NCBI RefSeq assembly: GCF_030499515.1
Contig: NZ_JASTWJ010000001.1
Coordinates: 3,886,001-3,950,000, forward strand
Reading direction: 5' to 3'
Origin: Streptomyces sp. DT2A-34
GTDB lineage: Bacteria; Actinomycetota; Actinomycetes; Streptomycetales; Streptomycetaceae
Length of the DNA stretch: 64,000 nt
Part shown: positions 1-9,105 of the stretch, in pieces
Position numbering within the stretch: position 1 is the stretch's first letter
How the letters are laid out: every line of letters begins with the position of its first letter
Translations under genes and position numbers: made by a program
The notes under the pieces: model-generated
Database searches by the model: none
Seen by the model: the letters and a program-made list of their open reading frames with translations, nothing else
Told to the model about the DNA's origin: nothing

Positions 1-576
1 GCCGCGGTTCTCCCGGGTGCCGTAGCGGAACCCGAAGTCCCGGGCCATGGCGGCCAGTTCGGGGCTGGCACCGTCGTCGAGCACGAAGGGCACGCACACA
101 CCCGGATACCGGTCGGCCATCTCCCGCACATGCCGCCAGGTGTTGTGCAGCACCTCGATGGGCTCACCGCACACCGGCAGGAACACATCCACGCTCGGGT
201 ACACCTCGGGCCGCCAGTTGTGCACCAGCCGCTTGTGGTGCGCGATGTCGAAGTCCCGGGTGAACCCGTTCACCCGCAGCGACACCAGGTAGTAGATGAC
301 CGTGAAGACGAGCAGCGGTGTGTAGATCCACAGCACCGGCGTCGACTGGGCCAGCTTGAACTGGCTCACCACCAGGCAGCAGAAACTGACCAGCGAACTG
401 ATCGTCAGGATCCACAGACGCCGGCGCGCGTAGGAGTACTTCTCCCTGTCCGTCGGCGGCAGCGGCAGCAGCCCCAACGGGGCACCTTCACCCCGTCCCG
501 CCTTCCGTCGTCCACCGGCGTTGTTCTGGCGCGCGGTTCGGCGCCCCCCAGTCCGCGCAGGACCAACTGAACTCAT
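1..576 (-). CDS. membrane glycosyltransferase family 2 (cellulose-synthase-like), 5' part only
   Basis: The reading frame starts at an ATG at 576 and is still open at the window edge, giving 192 residues with the C-terminus missing. The first 45 residues are basic and Gly/Arg rich. Two hydrophobic segments follow (about 54-72 and 81-98). Then comes the start of a GT-A fold: VDVFLPVCGEP (about 129-139), and a little later VLDDGAS, typical of the nucleotide-sugar binding start of cellulose-synthase-like GT2 enzymes. A GGGGGTGGG stretch lies upstream as a possible ribosome binding site. The product probably polymerises or transfers sugar at the membrane; substrate unknown. It lies downstream of truA on the same strand, behind a gap with two inverted repeats. 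Confidence 0.75.
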   Translation of the reverse strand, partial: MSSVGPARTGGRRTARQNNAGGRRKAGRGEGAPLGLLPLPPTDREKYSYARRRLWILTISSLVSFCCLVVSQFKLAQSTPVLWIYTPLLVFTVIYYLVSLRVNGFTRDFDIAHHKRLVHNWRPEVYPSVDVFLPVCGEPIEVLHNTWRHVREMADRYPGVCVPFVLDDGASPELAAMARDFGFRYGTRENRG

Positions 577-734
577 GCAAAACCCACCCCCGGGCCCGGA
601 TACGGCCCGTTGACCCCCACCCCTACTCGGCCTTCCCCATGTCGATTTCTCGAACAACGGCCGAGCAGCTCGAACCAACGGTCGAGCGACGAAAGGCTAT
701 ACGAGAGGTAAGAAGGTCGTAAGAGGGAACTAGG

Positions 735-755
735 GGACTTACGCCAGGTAAGTCC
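735..755. repeat. perfect inverted repeat GGACTTAC-N5-GTAAGTCC
   Basis: Arms 735-742 and 748-755 are 8 bp and perfect, with loop GCCAG. The element lies between truA and the glycosyltransferase start at 576 and shares two bases with the next inverted repeat. Extra GTAAG words occur at 708 and 719. It could be an operator of the glycosyltransferase gene or one of two competing hairpins. Confidence 0.5.
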
Positions 756-788
756 CGACATGAGCGCTATCCGACCTCAAATGTCGGG
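754..788. repeat. inverted repeat CCCGACAT-N19-ATGTCGGG
   Basis: Arms 754-761 and 781-788 are 8 bp and perfect. The element starts within the right arm of the preceding repeat and ends 4 bases before the truA stop codon. The two stems cannot form together, as expected of a switch, but function is unproven. Confidence 0.45.
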
Positions 789-791
789 TAA

Positions 792-1658
792 CTAACAGGT
801 TTCGCATCCGGACGTCCCGGGCAGGGATCGCCTGTTTCGCGCTTCCTTGTTCCGCGCCGCGAGCAACTCGTCGGCGGGATACCCGACCTCTTCGAGCGTC
901 AGCCCATGGGGCCGAACGACATGTACGGCCGAGTCCCGTACGCCGGCGGCGAGCACCTTGCCGGGCCAGTCGGTGGGCCGGTGCCCGTCCCCCACGAACA
1001 GCAGCGCCCCGATGAGCGACCGCACCATGTTGTGGCAGAAGGCATCGGCCCGAACCGTCGCGGTGATGATCCCGTCGTCCCCCCGCACCAGACTCAGCTC
1101 CTGCAGCGTGCGGATGGTGGTGGCCCCCTCCCGCTTCTTGCAGTAGGCAGCGAAGTCATGCTCACCGAGCAGCGGCCGCGCCGCCTCGTTCATGGCCTCG
1201 ACGTCGAGGGGCCAGTCGTGCCAGAGGACATGACTGCGCAGCAGCGGATCGACACCGCCGGGATTGTCGGTGACGCGATACGCGTACCGCCGCCAGACGG
1301 CGGAGAACCGCGCGTTGAACCCACTGGGCGCCTCCCTGAGGGCCCACACCCGCACATCCTTGGACAGCCGCCCGGCGAGCCGCTTGAGCAACTTCTCGTG
1401 GTGCTCCCGCCAGACCGACTCCGGCAGATCGACATGCGCGACCTGCCCCCGCGCATGCACACCGGCATCGGTCCGCCCCGCCACGGTCAGTTCGTACGTC
1501 GTACCCCCCGACCGCGTGACGGTCCGCAACGCATCCTCGATCTCCCCCTGCACGGTCCGCTTCCCACCGGCCTGCTTGGCCCACCCGTGAAACGCGGCCC
1601 CGTCATAGGACAGATCAAGACGGACACGGACGTAACCGGGTGCTGCTTCATCACTCAC
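792..1658 (-). CDS. truA: tRNA pseudouridine(38-40) synthase TruA
   Basis: TruA isomerises uridines 38-40 of the tRNA anticodon arm to pseudouridine. The 288-residue product starts with GTG. The N-terminal YDGAAFHGW (about 18-26) and the catalytic motif [12 protein letters not shown] with Asp64 are intact, and the C-terminal half has [14 protein letters not shown]. The length is normal for the family with a short basic C-terminal tail. It follows rplQ as in many bacteria, but a strong hairpin (1684-1718) separates the two, so it probably depends on read-through or its own promoter. Confidence 0.95.
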   Translation of the reverse strand: MSDEAAPGYVRVRLDLSYDGAAFHGWAKQAGGKRTVQGEIEDALRTVTRSGGTTYELTVAGRTDAGVHARGQVAHVDLPESVWREHHEKLLKRLAGRLSKDVRVWALREAPSGFNARFSAVWRRYAYRVTDNPGGVDPLLRSHVLWHDWPLDVEAMNEAARPLLGEHDFAAYCKKREGATTIRTLQELSLVRGDDGIITATVRADAFCHNMVRSLIGALLFVGDGHRPTDWPGKVLAAGVRDSAVHVVRPHGLTLEEVGYPADELLAARNKEARNRRSLPGTSGCETC

Positions 1659-1683
1659 GTACAGATCCTCTCAGGTACACAAA

Positions 1684-1718
1684 AGCGGGCCCGCTCCTGT
1701 GAAAGGAACGGACCCGCT
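1684..1718 (-). terminator. rho-independent terminator after rplQ
   Basis: Arms 1684-1697 and 1705-1718 pair over 14 bp, two of the pairs being G-U in the minus-strand RNA, with a 7-base loop. TTTTGTG follows on the minus strand. This is a classic intrinsic terminator between rplQ and truA. Confidence 0.75.
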
Positions 1719-1720
1719 GA

Positions 1721-1780
1721 GCGCCCCGTAAAGGGGCGCGGGGAACTGCGCGAGCAACCACGACGAGGCCGCAGCCGCCG
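1721..1780. repeat. dispersed Streptomyces-type repeat, copy 1
   Basis: The copy starts with the hairpin GCGCCCC-GTAAA-GGGGCGC and continues into GGGGAACTGCGCGAGCAACC and a GCCGCAGCC end. The same core recurs at 2426, and a relative occurs at 5317. Such elements are common in Streptomyces intergenic regions; I recall this from general knowledge and have not searched. Confidence 0.65.
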
Positions 1781-1803
1781 AACGAACAGGCCCCCGCAGA
1801 CGC

Positions 1804-2313
1804 TTACGCGTCCTTGGACTCCTCAGCCGAAGCCTCCTCGGCCTCGTCGGCCTTGGTGACGTCGACCTTGGTCTCCTCGACGGCCGGCGCCTCGGCGTCC
1901 TTGGCGGCACGCTTCGTCGCCGCCTCGGCCTCACCCGTGGCCTCCTGCGCAACCGTCAGCGCCTCGACCAGCTCGATGACAGCCATGGGCGCGTTGTCGC
2001 CACGGCGGTTACCGATCTTGGTGATACGGGTGTAGCCACCCGGACGGTTCTCGTACCGCGGGCCGATCTCGGTGAAGAGCGTGTGGACGACGCTCTTGTC
2101 CGTGATGACCTGGAGCACCTGGCGGCGGTTGTGAAGGTCGCCCTTCTTCGCCTTGGTGACCAGACGCTCGGCGTACGGCCGCAGACGGCGGGCCTTCGCC
2201 TCGGTGGTGGTGATACGGCCGTGCTCGAACAGCGCCTTCGCGAGGTTCGCGAGGAGCAGCTTCTCGTGCGCGGCGCTGCCGCCCAGACGGGCACCCTTGG
2301 CGGGCTTCGGCAT
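1804..2313 (-). CDS. rplQ: 50S ribosomal protein L17
   Basis: L17 is a large-subunit protein lining the exit tunnel region. Residues 1-120 are the conserved core, beginning [20 protein letters not shown] and including [14 protein letters not shown]. The last ~45 residues form an Ala/Glu/Lys-rich low-complexity tail, making 169 residues against about 120 in E. coli; such tails are usual in streptomycetes. It is the last gene of the alpha operon, and a terminator hairpin follows the stop. Confidence 0.97.
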   Translation of the reverse strand: MPKPAKGARLGGSAAHEKLLLANLAKALFEHGRITTTEAKARRLRPYAERLVTKAKKGDLHNRRQVLQVITDKSVVHTLFTEIGPRYENRPGGYTRITKIGNRRGDNAPMAVIELVEALTVAQEATGEAEAATKRAAKDAEAPAVEETKVDVTKADEAEEASAEESKDA

Positions 2314-2425
2314 GGTGTTTCTCCTAGGTGTCTGCCCCGGCCGTATCAGGTACCGGGGTCAGTATCCGAGCAGGCGGTCGCCTGTCGGAGATCCGGGCGC
2401 CTTTTGCAAGGCGCCCGGAGAACCC

Positions 2426-2480
2426 GCGCCCCAAAGGGGCGCGGGGAACTGCGCGACCAGCCACAGCCGGCCCGCAGCCA
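2426..2480. repeat. dispersed Streptomyces-type repeat, copy 2
   Basis: Hairpin GCGCCCC-AAA-GGGGCGC (2426-2442) is followed by GGGGAACTGCGCGACCAGCC and a GCCCGCAGCC end, in the same orientation as copy 1. It sits between rpoA and rplQ, so it is probably transcribed within the alpha operon mRNA and the hairpin may attenuate. Confidence 0.65.
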
Positions 2481-2505
2481 AAATCCGGCCGTCGGTCCCG
2501 AGCTC

Positions 2506-3528
2506 TTAGTACTGCTCGGTCTCGACGAACCCGGCGTCCGCGTCGTCGTCGGCGCCAAAAGCGTCGGCGGCGGCCGTCGGGTCGAATCCGGGCGGGCTGT
2601 CCTTCAGGGCCAGGCCCATCCCGGCCAGCTTCGCCTTGACCTCGTCGATCGACTTCGCACCGAAGTTACGGATGTCGAGCAGGTCGGCCTCGGAGCGCGC
2701 GACGAGCTCACCCACGGAGTGGATGCCCTCACGCTTGAGGCAGTTGTACGAACGGACCGTGAGCTCCAACTCCTCGATCGGCAGCGCGAGGTCGGCGGCG
2801 AGGGCGGCGTCCGTGGGGGACGGGCCCATGTCGATGCCCTCGGCGTCGATGTTGAGCTCACGGGCGAGACCGAACAGCTCGACCAGCGTCTTACCGGCCG
2901 ACGCCATGGCGTCACGCGGACGCATCGCCTGCTTGGTCTCGACATCGACGATCAGCTTGTCGAAGTCGGTACGCTGCTCGACACGCGTCGCCTCGACCTT
3001 GTACGTGACCTTCAGCACCGGCGAGTAGATCGAGTCGACCGGGATACGACCGATCTCCTGGCCCAGCTGCTTGTTCTGCACGGCGGAGACGTAACCACGG
3101 CCACGCTCGACCGTCAGCTCCATCTCCAGCTTGCCCTTGCCGTTGAGCGTGGCGAGGACGAGGTCGGGGTTGTGCACCTCCACACCGGCCGGCGGCGCGA
3201 TGTCGGCGGCGGTGACCAGACCCGGGCCCTGCTTGCGCAGGTACATCACAACGGGCTCGTCGTGCTCGGACGACACGACCAGCTGCTTGATGTTGAGGAT
3301 CAGGTCGGTGACGTCCTCCTTGACGCCCGGCACGGTGGTGAACTCGTGCAGGACACCGTCGATACGGATGGACGTGACCGCCGCACCCGGGATCGAGGAC
3401 AGGAGCGTACGGCGCAGGGAGTTGCCGAGGGTGTAACCGAAGCCCGGCTCCAACGGCTCGATCACGAACCGGGAGCGGAACTCGTCGACGACCTCTTCGG
3501 TCAACGAGGGACGCTGAGCAATCAGCAT
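2506..3528 (-). CDS. rpoA: DNA-directed RNA polymerase alpha subunit
   Basis: The alpha subunit dimerises to nucleate RNA polymerase assembly and contacts upstream promoter DNA and activators. The 340-residue product starts [20 protein letters not shown]. The N-terminal assembly domain covers about residues 1-230 and includes [20 protein letters not shown]. The C-terminal domain (about 255-315) carries [15 protein letters not shown] and [19 protein letters not shown], and an acidic tail ends in ETEQY. Gene order rpsM-rpsK-rpoA-rplQ is the standard alpha operon. A strong hairpin lies in the 152-base gap from rpsK. Confidence 0.98.
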   Translation of the reverse strand: MLIAQRPSLTEEVVDEFRSRFVIEPLEPGFGYTLGNSLRRTLLSSIPGAAVTSIRIDGVLHEFTTVPGVKEDVTDLILNIKQLVVSSEHDEPVVMYLRKQGPGLVTAADIAPPAGVEVHNPDLVLATLNGKGKLEMELTVERGRGYVSAVQNKQLGQEIGRIPVDSIYSPVLKVTYKVEATRVEQRTDFDKLIVDVETKQAMRPRDAMASAGKTLVELFGLARELNIDAEGIDMGPSPTDAALAADLALPIEELELTVRSYNCLKREGIHSVGELVARSEADLLDIRNFGAKSIDEVKAKLAGMGLALKDSPPGFDPTAAADAFGADDDADAGFVETEQY

Positions 3529-3617
3529 GTGTGGATCAGATCCTTCTTTCGTGGACGCCCGCTATTTGACGCCCGACGGGACCGCCCCCGGCAAAAGGGA
3601 CGGGTACTGCAAGGGTA

Positions 3618-3654
3618 CGGGCGATACGGCGCTTTTACGGCGCCGTACCGCCCG
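3618..3654 (-). terminator. hairpin between rpsK and rpoA
   Basis: Arms 3618-3632 and 3640-3654 (CGGGCGATACGGCGC with its complement) form 15 bp with one G-U pair in the minus-strand RNA. No T-run follows. It may be a partial terminator, a processing site, or the place where alpha-operon stoichiometry is set. Confidence 0.5.
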
Positions 3655-3680
3655 AATCCCGAAGACCTACCGGCCGTACG

Positions 3681-4085
3681 TCAGACGCGACGACGCTTCG
3701 GCGGACGGCAGCCGTTGTGCGGGGTCGGGGTGACGTCCTGGATGGAGCCGACCTCGAGACCGGTCGCCTGAAGCGAACGGATCGCGGTCTCACGACCCGA
3801 ACCCGGACCCTTCACGAACACGTCGACCTTGCGCATGCCGTGCTCCTGGGCGCGGCGGGCAGCCGACTCGGCGGCCATCTGCGCGGCGAACGGCGTGGAC
3901 TTCCGGGAGCCCTTGAAGCCGACGTGGCCGGCGGAGGCCCAGGAGATCACGTTGCCGGACGGGTCCGTGATGGAGACGATCGTGTTGTTGAACGTGCTCT
4001 TGATGTGCGCGTGGCCGTGAGCGACGTTCTTCTTTTCCTTGCGGCGCACCTTCTTGGCAGCGCCCTGACGACCCTTGGGGGGCAT
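3681..4085 (-). CDS. rpsK: 30S ribosomal protein S11
   Basis: S11 is part of the small-subunit platform near the mRNA exit. The 134-residue product has the expected basic N-terminus ([20 protein letters not shown]), the core [21 protein letters not shown], and the C-terminal [18 protein letters not shown]. Length is normal. It follows rpsM by 70 bases on the same strand. Confidence 0.98.
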   Translation of the reverse strand: MPPKGRQGAAKKVRRKEKKNVAHGHAHIKSTFNNTIVSITDPSGNVISWASAGHVGFKGSRKSTPFAAQMAAESAARRAQEHGMRKVDVFVKGPGSGRETAIRSLQATGLEVGSIQDVTPTPHNGCRPPKRRRV

Positions 4086-4155
4086 CTAGTAACTCCTACG
4101 GGGAGGTGGTCGGTCCTACAGCGAAGACCGCTGATGAAGCGTTGTCCGCTGAGGA

Positions 4156-4536
4156 CTACTTCTTGCCCGGCTTCTTCTTGCCGGCGATGGCGCGACGCGG
4201 GCCCTTGCGGGTACGAGCGTTCGTGCTGGTGCGCTGACCGCGGACGGGCAGGCCGCGACGGTGACGGAGACCCTGGTAACAGCCGATCTCGACCTTACGG
4301 CGGATGTCGGCCTGGATCTCGCGACGGAGGTCACCCTCGGTCTTGATGTTGTTGTCCACGTACTCGCGGATCGCGACGAGCTGCTCCTCGGAGAGGTCGC
4401 GAACGCGGGTGTTCGGGTTGACGCCGGTCGCTGCCAGCGTCTCCTGCGAGAGGGTCCGGCCGATGCCGAACACGTAGGTGAGGGCGACCTCCACGCGCTT
4501 GTCGCGCGGGATGTCAACACCGGAAACGCGTGCCAT
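4156..4536 (-). CDS. rpsM: 30S ribosomal protein S13
   Basis: S13 sits in the small-subunit head and contacts the P-site tRNA and L5. The 126-residue product begins [20 protein letters not shown]. It contains the helix-hairpin [14 protein letters not shown] and the [20 protein letters not shown] segment before a Lys-rich tail ending PGKK. It is the first gene of the rpsM-rpsK-rpoA-rplQ unit. Confidence 0.98.
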   Translation of the reverse strand: MARVSGVDIPRDKRVEVALTYVFGIGRTLSQETLAATGVNPNTRVRDLSEEQLVAIREYVDNNIKTEGDLRREIQADIRRKVEIGCYQGLRHRRGLPVRGQRTSTNARTRKGPRRAIAGKKKPGKK

Positions 4537-4764
4537 TCAATGGCTCCTGGTGATCTTCGGAGGTCTTCCGCAGAACCGACTCCCAGCCGCCGGCCTCTTC
4601 ACGCTGTTCAAAAGAGCAGCCAAAGATTAGGTACGAACTGGGTCCCCAGCCTCCGAACCGGGGGTATCAGGCGATCGCTCGCCTGGATTCTGCGTATGAA
4701 CATATTCAGCTCGCGTCGCGCGAATCTCTGCGATATCGATGCAGAGGGAGTGGACGATCGTGCG
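4537..4764 (-). promoter_or_regulatory. gap between rpmJ and rpsM with small hairpins
   Basis: This 228-base gap holds three inverted repeats: CTGGG-TC-CCCAG (4639-4650), CAGGCGA-TCGC-TCGCCTG (4668-4685) and CTCTGC-N9-GCAGAG (4726-4746). The last lies just downstream of rpmJ and may end the infA-rpmJ transcript. The gap is more AT-rich than its surroundings, so a promoter for the alpha operon is likely, but I see no clean -35/-10 pair. Confidence 0.35.
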
Positions 4765-4878
4765 TCAGCCCTGGCGCTGCTTGTGGCGCGGGTTCTCGCA
4801 GATGACCATGACCCGGCCGTGACGGCGGATCACCCTGCACTTGTCGCAGATCTTCTTGACGCTCGGCTTGACCTTCAT
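4765..4878 (-). CDS. rpmJ: 50S ribosomal protein L36 (zinc-binding form)
   Basis: L36 is a 37-residue large-subunit protein. Translation from the ATG at 4878 gives [20 protein letters not shown] and then HKQRQG before the TGA at 4765-4767. Cys11, Cys14, Cys27 and His32 form the zinc ligand set of the C+ type. It lies 60 bases after infA, the usual actinobacterial order infA-rpmJ-rpsM. Confidence 0.95.
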   Translation of the reverse strand: MKVKPSVKKICDKCRVIRRHGRVMVICENPRHKQRQG

Positions 4879-4938
4879 TAGGTGAGGTTCTCCGGGTCAG
4901 TGCCATCGCCTCGGGAGGTCCCGGGGCGGGGGCAAGAT

Positions 4939-5160
4939 CTACTTGTACCGGTAGACGATCCGGCCACGCGTCAGGTCGTACGGAGACAGCTCCACCACGA
5001 CCCGGTCGTCAGGGAGGATGCGGATGTAGTGCATACGCATCTTGCCGCTGATGTGTGCCAGGACCTGGTGGCCGTTCTGGAGCTCGACCTTGAACATGGC
5101 GTTCGGCAGAGACTCGACGACAGTGCCCTCGATCTCGATGGCACCTTGCTTCTTGGCCAC
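4939..5160 (-). CDS. infA: translation initiation factor IF-1
   Basis: IF-1 binds the ribosomal A site during initiation. The product is 73 residues ([20 protein letters not shown] onward), a single S1/OB-fold domain with [18 protein letters not shown] and the end RGRIVYRYK, a normal length. It is preceded by a repeat-containing gap after map and followed by rpmJ. Confidence 0.97.
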   Translation of the reverse strand: MAKKQGAIEIEGTVVESLPNAMFKVELQNGHQVLAHISGKMRMHYIRILPDDRVVVELSPYDLTRGRIVYRYK

Positions 5161-5316
5161 GCTTTGCCCTTCGGAATCGACTACCTTGATCGACTCCCCT
5201 GCGTCCCTTACGGGCGCATGCAGACATGCGAGTGCACGAGAGCCGACGAGTCAGTCTACGTCAGCGCTCCCGGAAACACGAATCGAGAGATCCTGCCCCA
5301 GAGGACAGATCGTTAA

Positions 5317-5410
5317 GCGCGTCCCAAAGGGGCGCGGGGCTGTGTCGATATGCGGCTCCGCCGCGTGGGCACGACAAACCACAGCGGCGCCGCAGCCGCC
5401 GGACAGCAGC
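5317..5410. repeat. dispersed Streptomyces-type repeat, variant copy 3
   Basis: The start (GTCCCAAAGGGGCGCGGGGC) resembles copies 1 and 2. The body differs: TGTGTCGATATGCGGCTCCG, then CCGCGTGGGCACGACAAACC and GCCGCAGCCGCC. It is a longer member of the same mosaic repeat family, placed between map and infA. Confidence 0.55.
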
Positions 5411-5431
5411 AACCCGCTCCCCCGTAGGCGC

Positions 5432-6268
5432 TCAGGCCAACGGATCCGGCGCAGCAACAATCCCGTGCTCAGCCAATTTCGCCTTGCCCCCGTCGGGAGC
5501 CGTCAGCACAAGCGGCCCCTCCACGGTCAGCGCGACCGAGTGCTCCCAGTGCGACGACCACGTGCCGTCCGTGGTGATGACCGTCCAGTCGTCCGAGAGG
5601 ACCTCGGTCTTCGGCGTGCCCAGGGACACCATCGGCTCGATCGCCAGGCAGAAGCCCGGGACCAGCTTCGGCCCCTTCCCCCGCCGCCGGTCGACGTAGT
5701 TCAGCAGATGCGGGTCCATGTGCATCTCGGTGCCGATGCCGTGGCCGCCGTAGTCCTCGATGATCCCGTACTTGCCGCCACCGGGCTTGGGCTGCCGACG
5801 GATGTACGTCTCGATGGCGCGGGAGACGTCGACCAGACGATTCCCCTGCTTCATGGCCGCGATGCCGGCCCACATCGACTCCTCGGTCACCCGGGAGAGC
5901 TCGATCAGCTCCGGGGCGTGCCCGGACCCGACGAAGGCGGTGTACGCGGCATCGCCGTGCCAACCGTCGATGATCGCGCCGCAGTCGATGGAGATGATGT
6001 CGCCGTCCTTGAGGACGACGTCCTCGGACGGGATGCCGTGGACGACGACGTCGTTCACGGAGGTGCAGATGGTCGCCGGGAACCCGCCGTAACCGAGGAA
6101 GTTCGACTTCGCGCCGTGCTCCGCGAGCACCTTGCGGGCGACCTCGTCCAGATCCTTCGTCGTGGCCCCGGGCACCGCGGCCTCACGGGTGGCCGCGTGA
6201 ATCGCGGCGACGACCAACCCCGCCTCACGCATCTTGGCGATCTGCTCGGGGGTCTTGATCTGCACCAT
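5432..6268 (-). CDS. map: methionine aminopeptidase, type I
   Basis: The enzyme removes the N-terminal methionine from nascent proteins. I start at the ATG at 6268 (MVQIKTPEQIAKMREAGLVV), giving 278 residues; an upstream in-frame ATG would add an unconserved leader. The metal-binding residues are visible in SIDCGAIIDGWHGDAA, GHGIGTEMH, AIEPMV and HWEHSVAL. It follows adk on the same strand, as in the usual secY-adk-map-infA order, with a 158-base gap. Confidence 0.95.
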   Translation of the reverse strand: MVQIKTPEQIAKMREAGLVVAAIHAATREAAVPGATTKDLDEVARKVLAEHGAKSNFLGYGGFPATICTSVNDVVVHGIPSEDVVLKDGDIISIDCGAIIDGWHGDAAYTAFVGSGHAPELIELSRVTEESMWAGIAAMKQGNRLVDVSRAIETYIRRQPKPGGGKYGIIEDYGGHGIGTEMHMDPHLLNYVDRRRGKGPKLVPGFCLAIEPMVSLGTPKTEVLSDDWTVITTDGTWSSHWEHSVALTVEGPLVLTAPDGGKAKLAEHGIVAAPDPLA

Positions 6269-6426
6269 GGGGACGGGGGCCTTTCTTGGACCGGATAAGG
6301 GGACTGCTTCAACCATAAGGGCGGAGCGGGAACCGCAAGGGCGGGGCCGGCGCGCCCACCCCACGCAGCAGCCGCGGCCCCCGACAGGGAACCGCGGCCT
6401 GAGCTACGTACGAGCTACGAGCGCTC

Positions 6427-7089
6427 CTACTTGCTGTCCTCGTCGCGCTGAAGCGCCTCCATCGCGCGAGCCGTGACCTCTTCGACCTTGCCCAGCGCGG
6501 AGATGGTGACGACCAGCCCCTGCGCCTTGTAGTAGTCGATGATCGGTTCGGTCTGCGTGTGGTAGACCTCCAGCCGCTTGCGGACGGTCTCCTCGGAGTC
6601 GTCGTCCCGCTGGTACAGCTCGCCGCCGCAGACGTCGCAGACGCCTTCCTTCTTCGGCTGGCTGTACGTGACGTGGAAGACGTGGCTGGAGTCTTTGCGG
6701 CAGATCCGCCGCCCGGCGATCCGCTTGACGACCTCTTCCTCGGGGACCTCGAGGTCCAGGACCGCGTCCAGCTTCATGCTCTCGGACTGAAGCATCTCGT
6801 CGAGCGCCTCGGCCTGGGACACATTGCGCGGGAAACCATCCAGCAGGAACCCACCCTCGGCGTCCGGCTTCTCCATGCGGTCCTTGGCCATCCCGATGGT
6901 GACCTCGTCCGGCACCAGGTTGCCCGCGTCCATGTAGGACTTCGCGAGCTTCCCGAGCTCCGTCTGCTGGCTGATGTTGGCGCGGAACAGGTCGCCCGTG
7001 GAGATGTGCGGGATCGACAGGTTCTTGGCCAGGAACGCGGCCTGCGTTCCCTTACCGGCACCCGGCGGCCCGACGAGGACGATACGCAT
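6427..7089 (-). CDS. adk: adenylate kinase
   Basis: Adk interconverts 2 ADP with ATP and AMP. The start is the ATG at 7089, which overlaps the secY TGA by one base (TGATG), so the two are likely translationally coupled. The 220-residue product has the P-loop GPPGAGKGT (about 7-15), the AMP-site DGFPRN and a lid segment starting CRKDSSHVFHV with a later CDVCGGEL pair that resembles a zinc-binding lid. The long lid and length fit the large bacterial form. Confidence 0.97.
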   Translation of the reverse strand: MRIVLVGPPGAGKGTQAAFLAKNLSIPHISTGDLFRANISQQTELGKLAKSYMDAGNLVPDEVTIGMAKDRMEKPDAEGGFLLDGFPRNVSQAEALDEMLQSESMKLDAVLDLEVPEEEVVKRIAGRRICRKDSSHVFHVTYSQPKKEGVCDVCGGELYQRDDDSEETVRKRLEVYHTQTEPIIDYYKAQGLVVTISALGKVEEVTARAMEALQRDEDSK

Positions 7090-8402
7090 CAGCGGAGGAA
7101 CCCTTCGTAATTGCGCTGCTGGAGCTGGCTCTCGATCTGCTTCACCGTTTCGAGACCGACACCCACAATGATCAGGATGCTGGTACCACCGAACGGGAAG
7201 TTCTGGTTTGCCCCGAAACCAGCCAACGCCATCGTCGGCACGAGAGCGATCAGGCCCAAGTACAGCGAGCCCGGCCAAGTGATCCGGTTGAGCACATACG
7301 AAAGGTACTCAGCGGTCGGTCGGCCAGCCCGGATGCCCGGGATGAAGCCACCATACTTCTTCATGTTGTCCGCGACTTCCTCGGGGTTGAACGAGATGGC
7401 CACGTAGAAGAACGCGAAGAAGATGATCAGGAGGAAGTAGAGGACGACGTGCGTCGGAGCCTCCGTCCTCGCGAGGTTCGCTTCGATCCAGGACTTCCAG
7501 CCGGAGCTTCCACCGGCGAACTGCGCGATCAATGCCGGGATGTAGAGCAGCGACGAGGCAAAGATCACAGGGATGATGCCCGCCTGGTTGACCTTCAGCG
7601 GAATGTACGTCGACGTGCCGCCATAGGACCGGCGGCCGATCATGCGCTTCGCGTACTGCACCGGAATACGGCGCTGGGCCTGCTCGACGAAGACCACCAG
7701 GCCGACCATGAACAGACCAACGGCGATGACGACACCGAACTCGATCCAGCCGCCCGCCAGGTTGCCCTGCTGCTTGATGGACCACAGGGCCGACGGGAAG
7801 GTCGCGGCGATCGAGATGAACATCAGGATCGACATGCCGTTGCCGATGCCCCGGTCGGTGATGAGCTCACCGAGCCACATGACGGTGGCCGTACCGGCGG
7901 TCATCGTGATGACCATCACGATGGTGGTGAAGATCGAGCGGTCCGGCACGATCTGACCGGCCACCTGGCAGTTCGGGAACAGCGAACCGCTGCGGGCGGT
8001 GGCCACCAGGCCGGTGCCCTGCAGGATCGCGAGCGCCACGGTCAGATAGCGGGTGTACTGCGTGATCTTCGCGGTGCCGGCCTGGCCCTCTTTCTTGAGG
8101 GCTTCCAAGCGCGGGATCACGACGGTCAGCAGCTGCAGGATGATGCTCGCCGTGATGTACGGCATGATGCCGAGCGCAAAGATCGTGATCTGCAGCAGCG
8201 CGCCACCACTGAACATGTTGACCAGACCGAACAGGCCCGTGTTGGTGCTCGCCTGGTCGATGCAGGCCTGAACGGCCCTGTAGTCGACGCCGGGGATCGG
8301 AATGTGTGTACCGATCCGGTAGATCACGATGATGCCGAGCGTGAAGAGCAGCTTCTTGCGCAGGTCGGGCGTCTTGAACGCCCGGGCGAACGCGGTGAGC
8401 AC
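7089..8402 (-). CDS. secY: preprotein translocase subunit SecY
   Basis: SecY forms the membrane channel for protein export with SecE (encoded at 55933-56220). The 437-residue product shows ten hydrophobic segments, starting near residue 18, and ends QLQQRNYEGFLR. The plug region after TM1 (SGGALLQITIFALG) and the cytosolic loop ARRIPVQYAKRM-like segment (QAQRRIPVQYAKRMIGRRSY) are recognisable. It is separated from rplO by a perfect 15-bp hairpin and has a candidate promoter of its own. Confidence 0.98.
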   Translation of the reverse strand: MLTAFARAFKTPDLRKKLLFTLGIIVIYRIGTHIPIPGVDYRAVQACIDQASTNTGLFGLVNMFSGGALLQITIFALGIMPYITASIILQLLTVVIPRLEALKKEGQAGTAKITQYTRYLTVALAILQGTGLVATARSGSLFPNCQVAGQIVPDRSIFTTIVMVITMTAGTATVMWLGELITDRGIGNGMSILMFISIAATFPSALWSIKQQGNLAGGWIEFGVVIAVGLFMVGLVVFVEQAQRRIPVQYAKRMIGRRSYGGTSTYIPLKVNQAGIIPVIFASSLLYIPALIAQFAGGSSGWKSWIEANLARTEAPTHVVLYFLLIIFFAFFYVAISFNPEEVADNMKKYGGFIPGIRAGRPTAEYLSYVLNRITWPGSLYLGLIALVPTMALAGFGANQNFPFGGTSILIIVGVGLETVKQIESQLQQRNYEGFLR

Positions 8403-8458
8403 GGTGCCTCCTGCGACCCCCGCGCTACTGCGTCAAGGGTGACGGTCTTGAGGATCGA

Positions 8459-8487
8459 CTAATGGGAACGACTTAGCTAACGGTCAA
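8459..8487 (-). promoter_or_regulatory. candidate secY promoter
   Basis: On the minus strand a TTGACC -35 (8482-8487) is followed after 17 bases by CATTAG (8459-8464). The -35 is good and the -10 is weak. Its place, between the rplO hairpin and secY, makes sense for re-initiation. Confidence 0.35.
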
Positions 8488-8578
8488 CTGCCGCTCAGAG
8501 TGCCCCACAGGAAGCACTCCGTAAAAGTGGGCAGTGCAGGCCACCTTACCGGCGAGACCGCCCCCCTTGGAACGACCA

Positions 8579-8612
8579 ACCGGGGATACCCCATTTGTGG
8601 GGTATCCCCGGT
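8579..8612 (-). terminator. perfect 15-bp hairpin between rplO and secY
   Basis: Arms ACCGGGGATACCCCA (8579-8593) and its exact complement (8598-8612) flank loop TTTG. The hairpin lies 36 bases beyond the rplO stop. There is no U-tract, which is common for Streptomyces terminators. It probably ends or reduces spc-operon transcription before secY-adk-map. Confidence 0.65.
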
Positions 8613-8647
8613 CGGGATCGCTCAAGTCATCGAGACGCCTGATGTGT

Positions 8648-9103
8648 TCAGACGAGCTCGGTGACGGTACCGCCGGCGGCGGTGATCTTCTCCTTGGCGG
8701 AGCCGGAGACGGCGTCCACCGTCACCTGCAGCGCCACGGAGATCTCGCCCTGGCCGAGCACCTTGACGAGGCTGTTCTTGCGAACGGCACCCTTGGCGAC
8801 CAGACCCTCGACGGTGACCTCGCCACCCTCGGGGTACAGCGACGCCAGCTTGTCGAGGTTCACGACCTGGTACTCGGTCTTGAACGGGTTCTTGAAGCCC
8901 TTCAGCTTCGGAAGACGCATGTGGAGGGGCATCTGGCCACCCTCGAAGCGCTCCGGAACCTGGTAACGGGCCTTCGTACCCTTGGTACCACGACCGGCCG
9001 TCTTACCCTTCGACGCCTCACCGCGACCGACACGGGTCTTCGCGGTCTTGGCGCCCGGGGCGGGACGGAGGTTGTGGATCTTGAGCGGGTTGTTCTCCGC
9101 CAT
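8648..9103 (-). CDS. rplO: 50S ribosomal protein L15
   Basis: L15 is an early-assembly large-subunit protein. The 151-residue product has the basic Gly-rich N-terminal arm ([32 protein letters not shown]) and a globular C-terminal half with [20 protein letters not shown]. It follows rpmD by two bases. Confidence 0.98.
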   Translation of the reverse strand: MAENNPLKIHNLRPAPGAKTAKTRVGRGEASKGKTAGRGTKGTKARYQVPERFEGGQMPLHMRLPKLKGFKNPFKTEYQVVNLDKLASLYPEGGEVTVEGLVAKGAVRKNSLVKVLGQGEISVALQVTVDAVSGSAKEKITAAGGTVTELV

Positions 9104-9105
9104 GA

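Noticed and set aside
573..761. 62-residue minus-strand frame in the gap before the glycosyltransferase
   Set aside because: It overlaps the inverted repeats and promoter region and has no coding signature.
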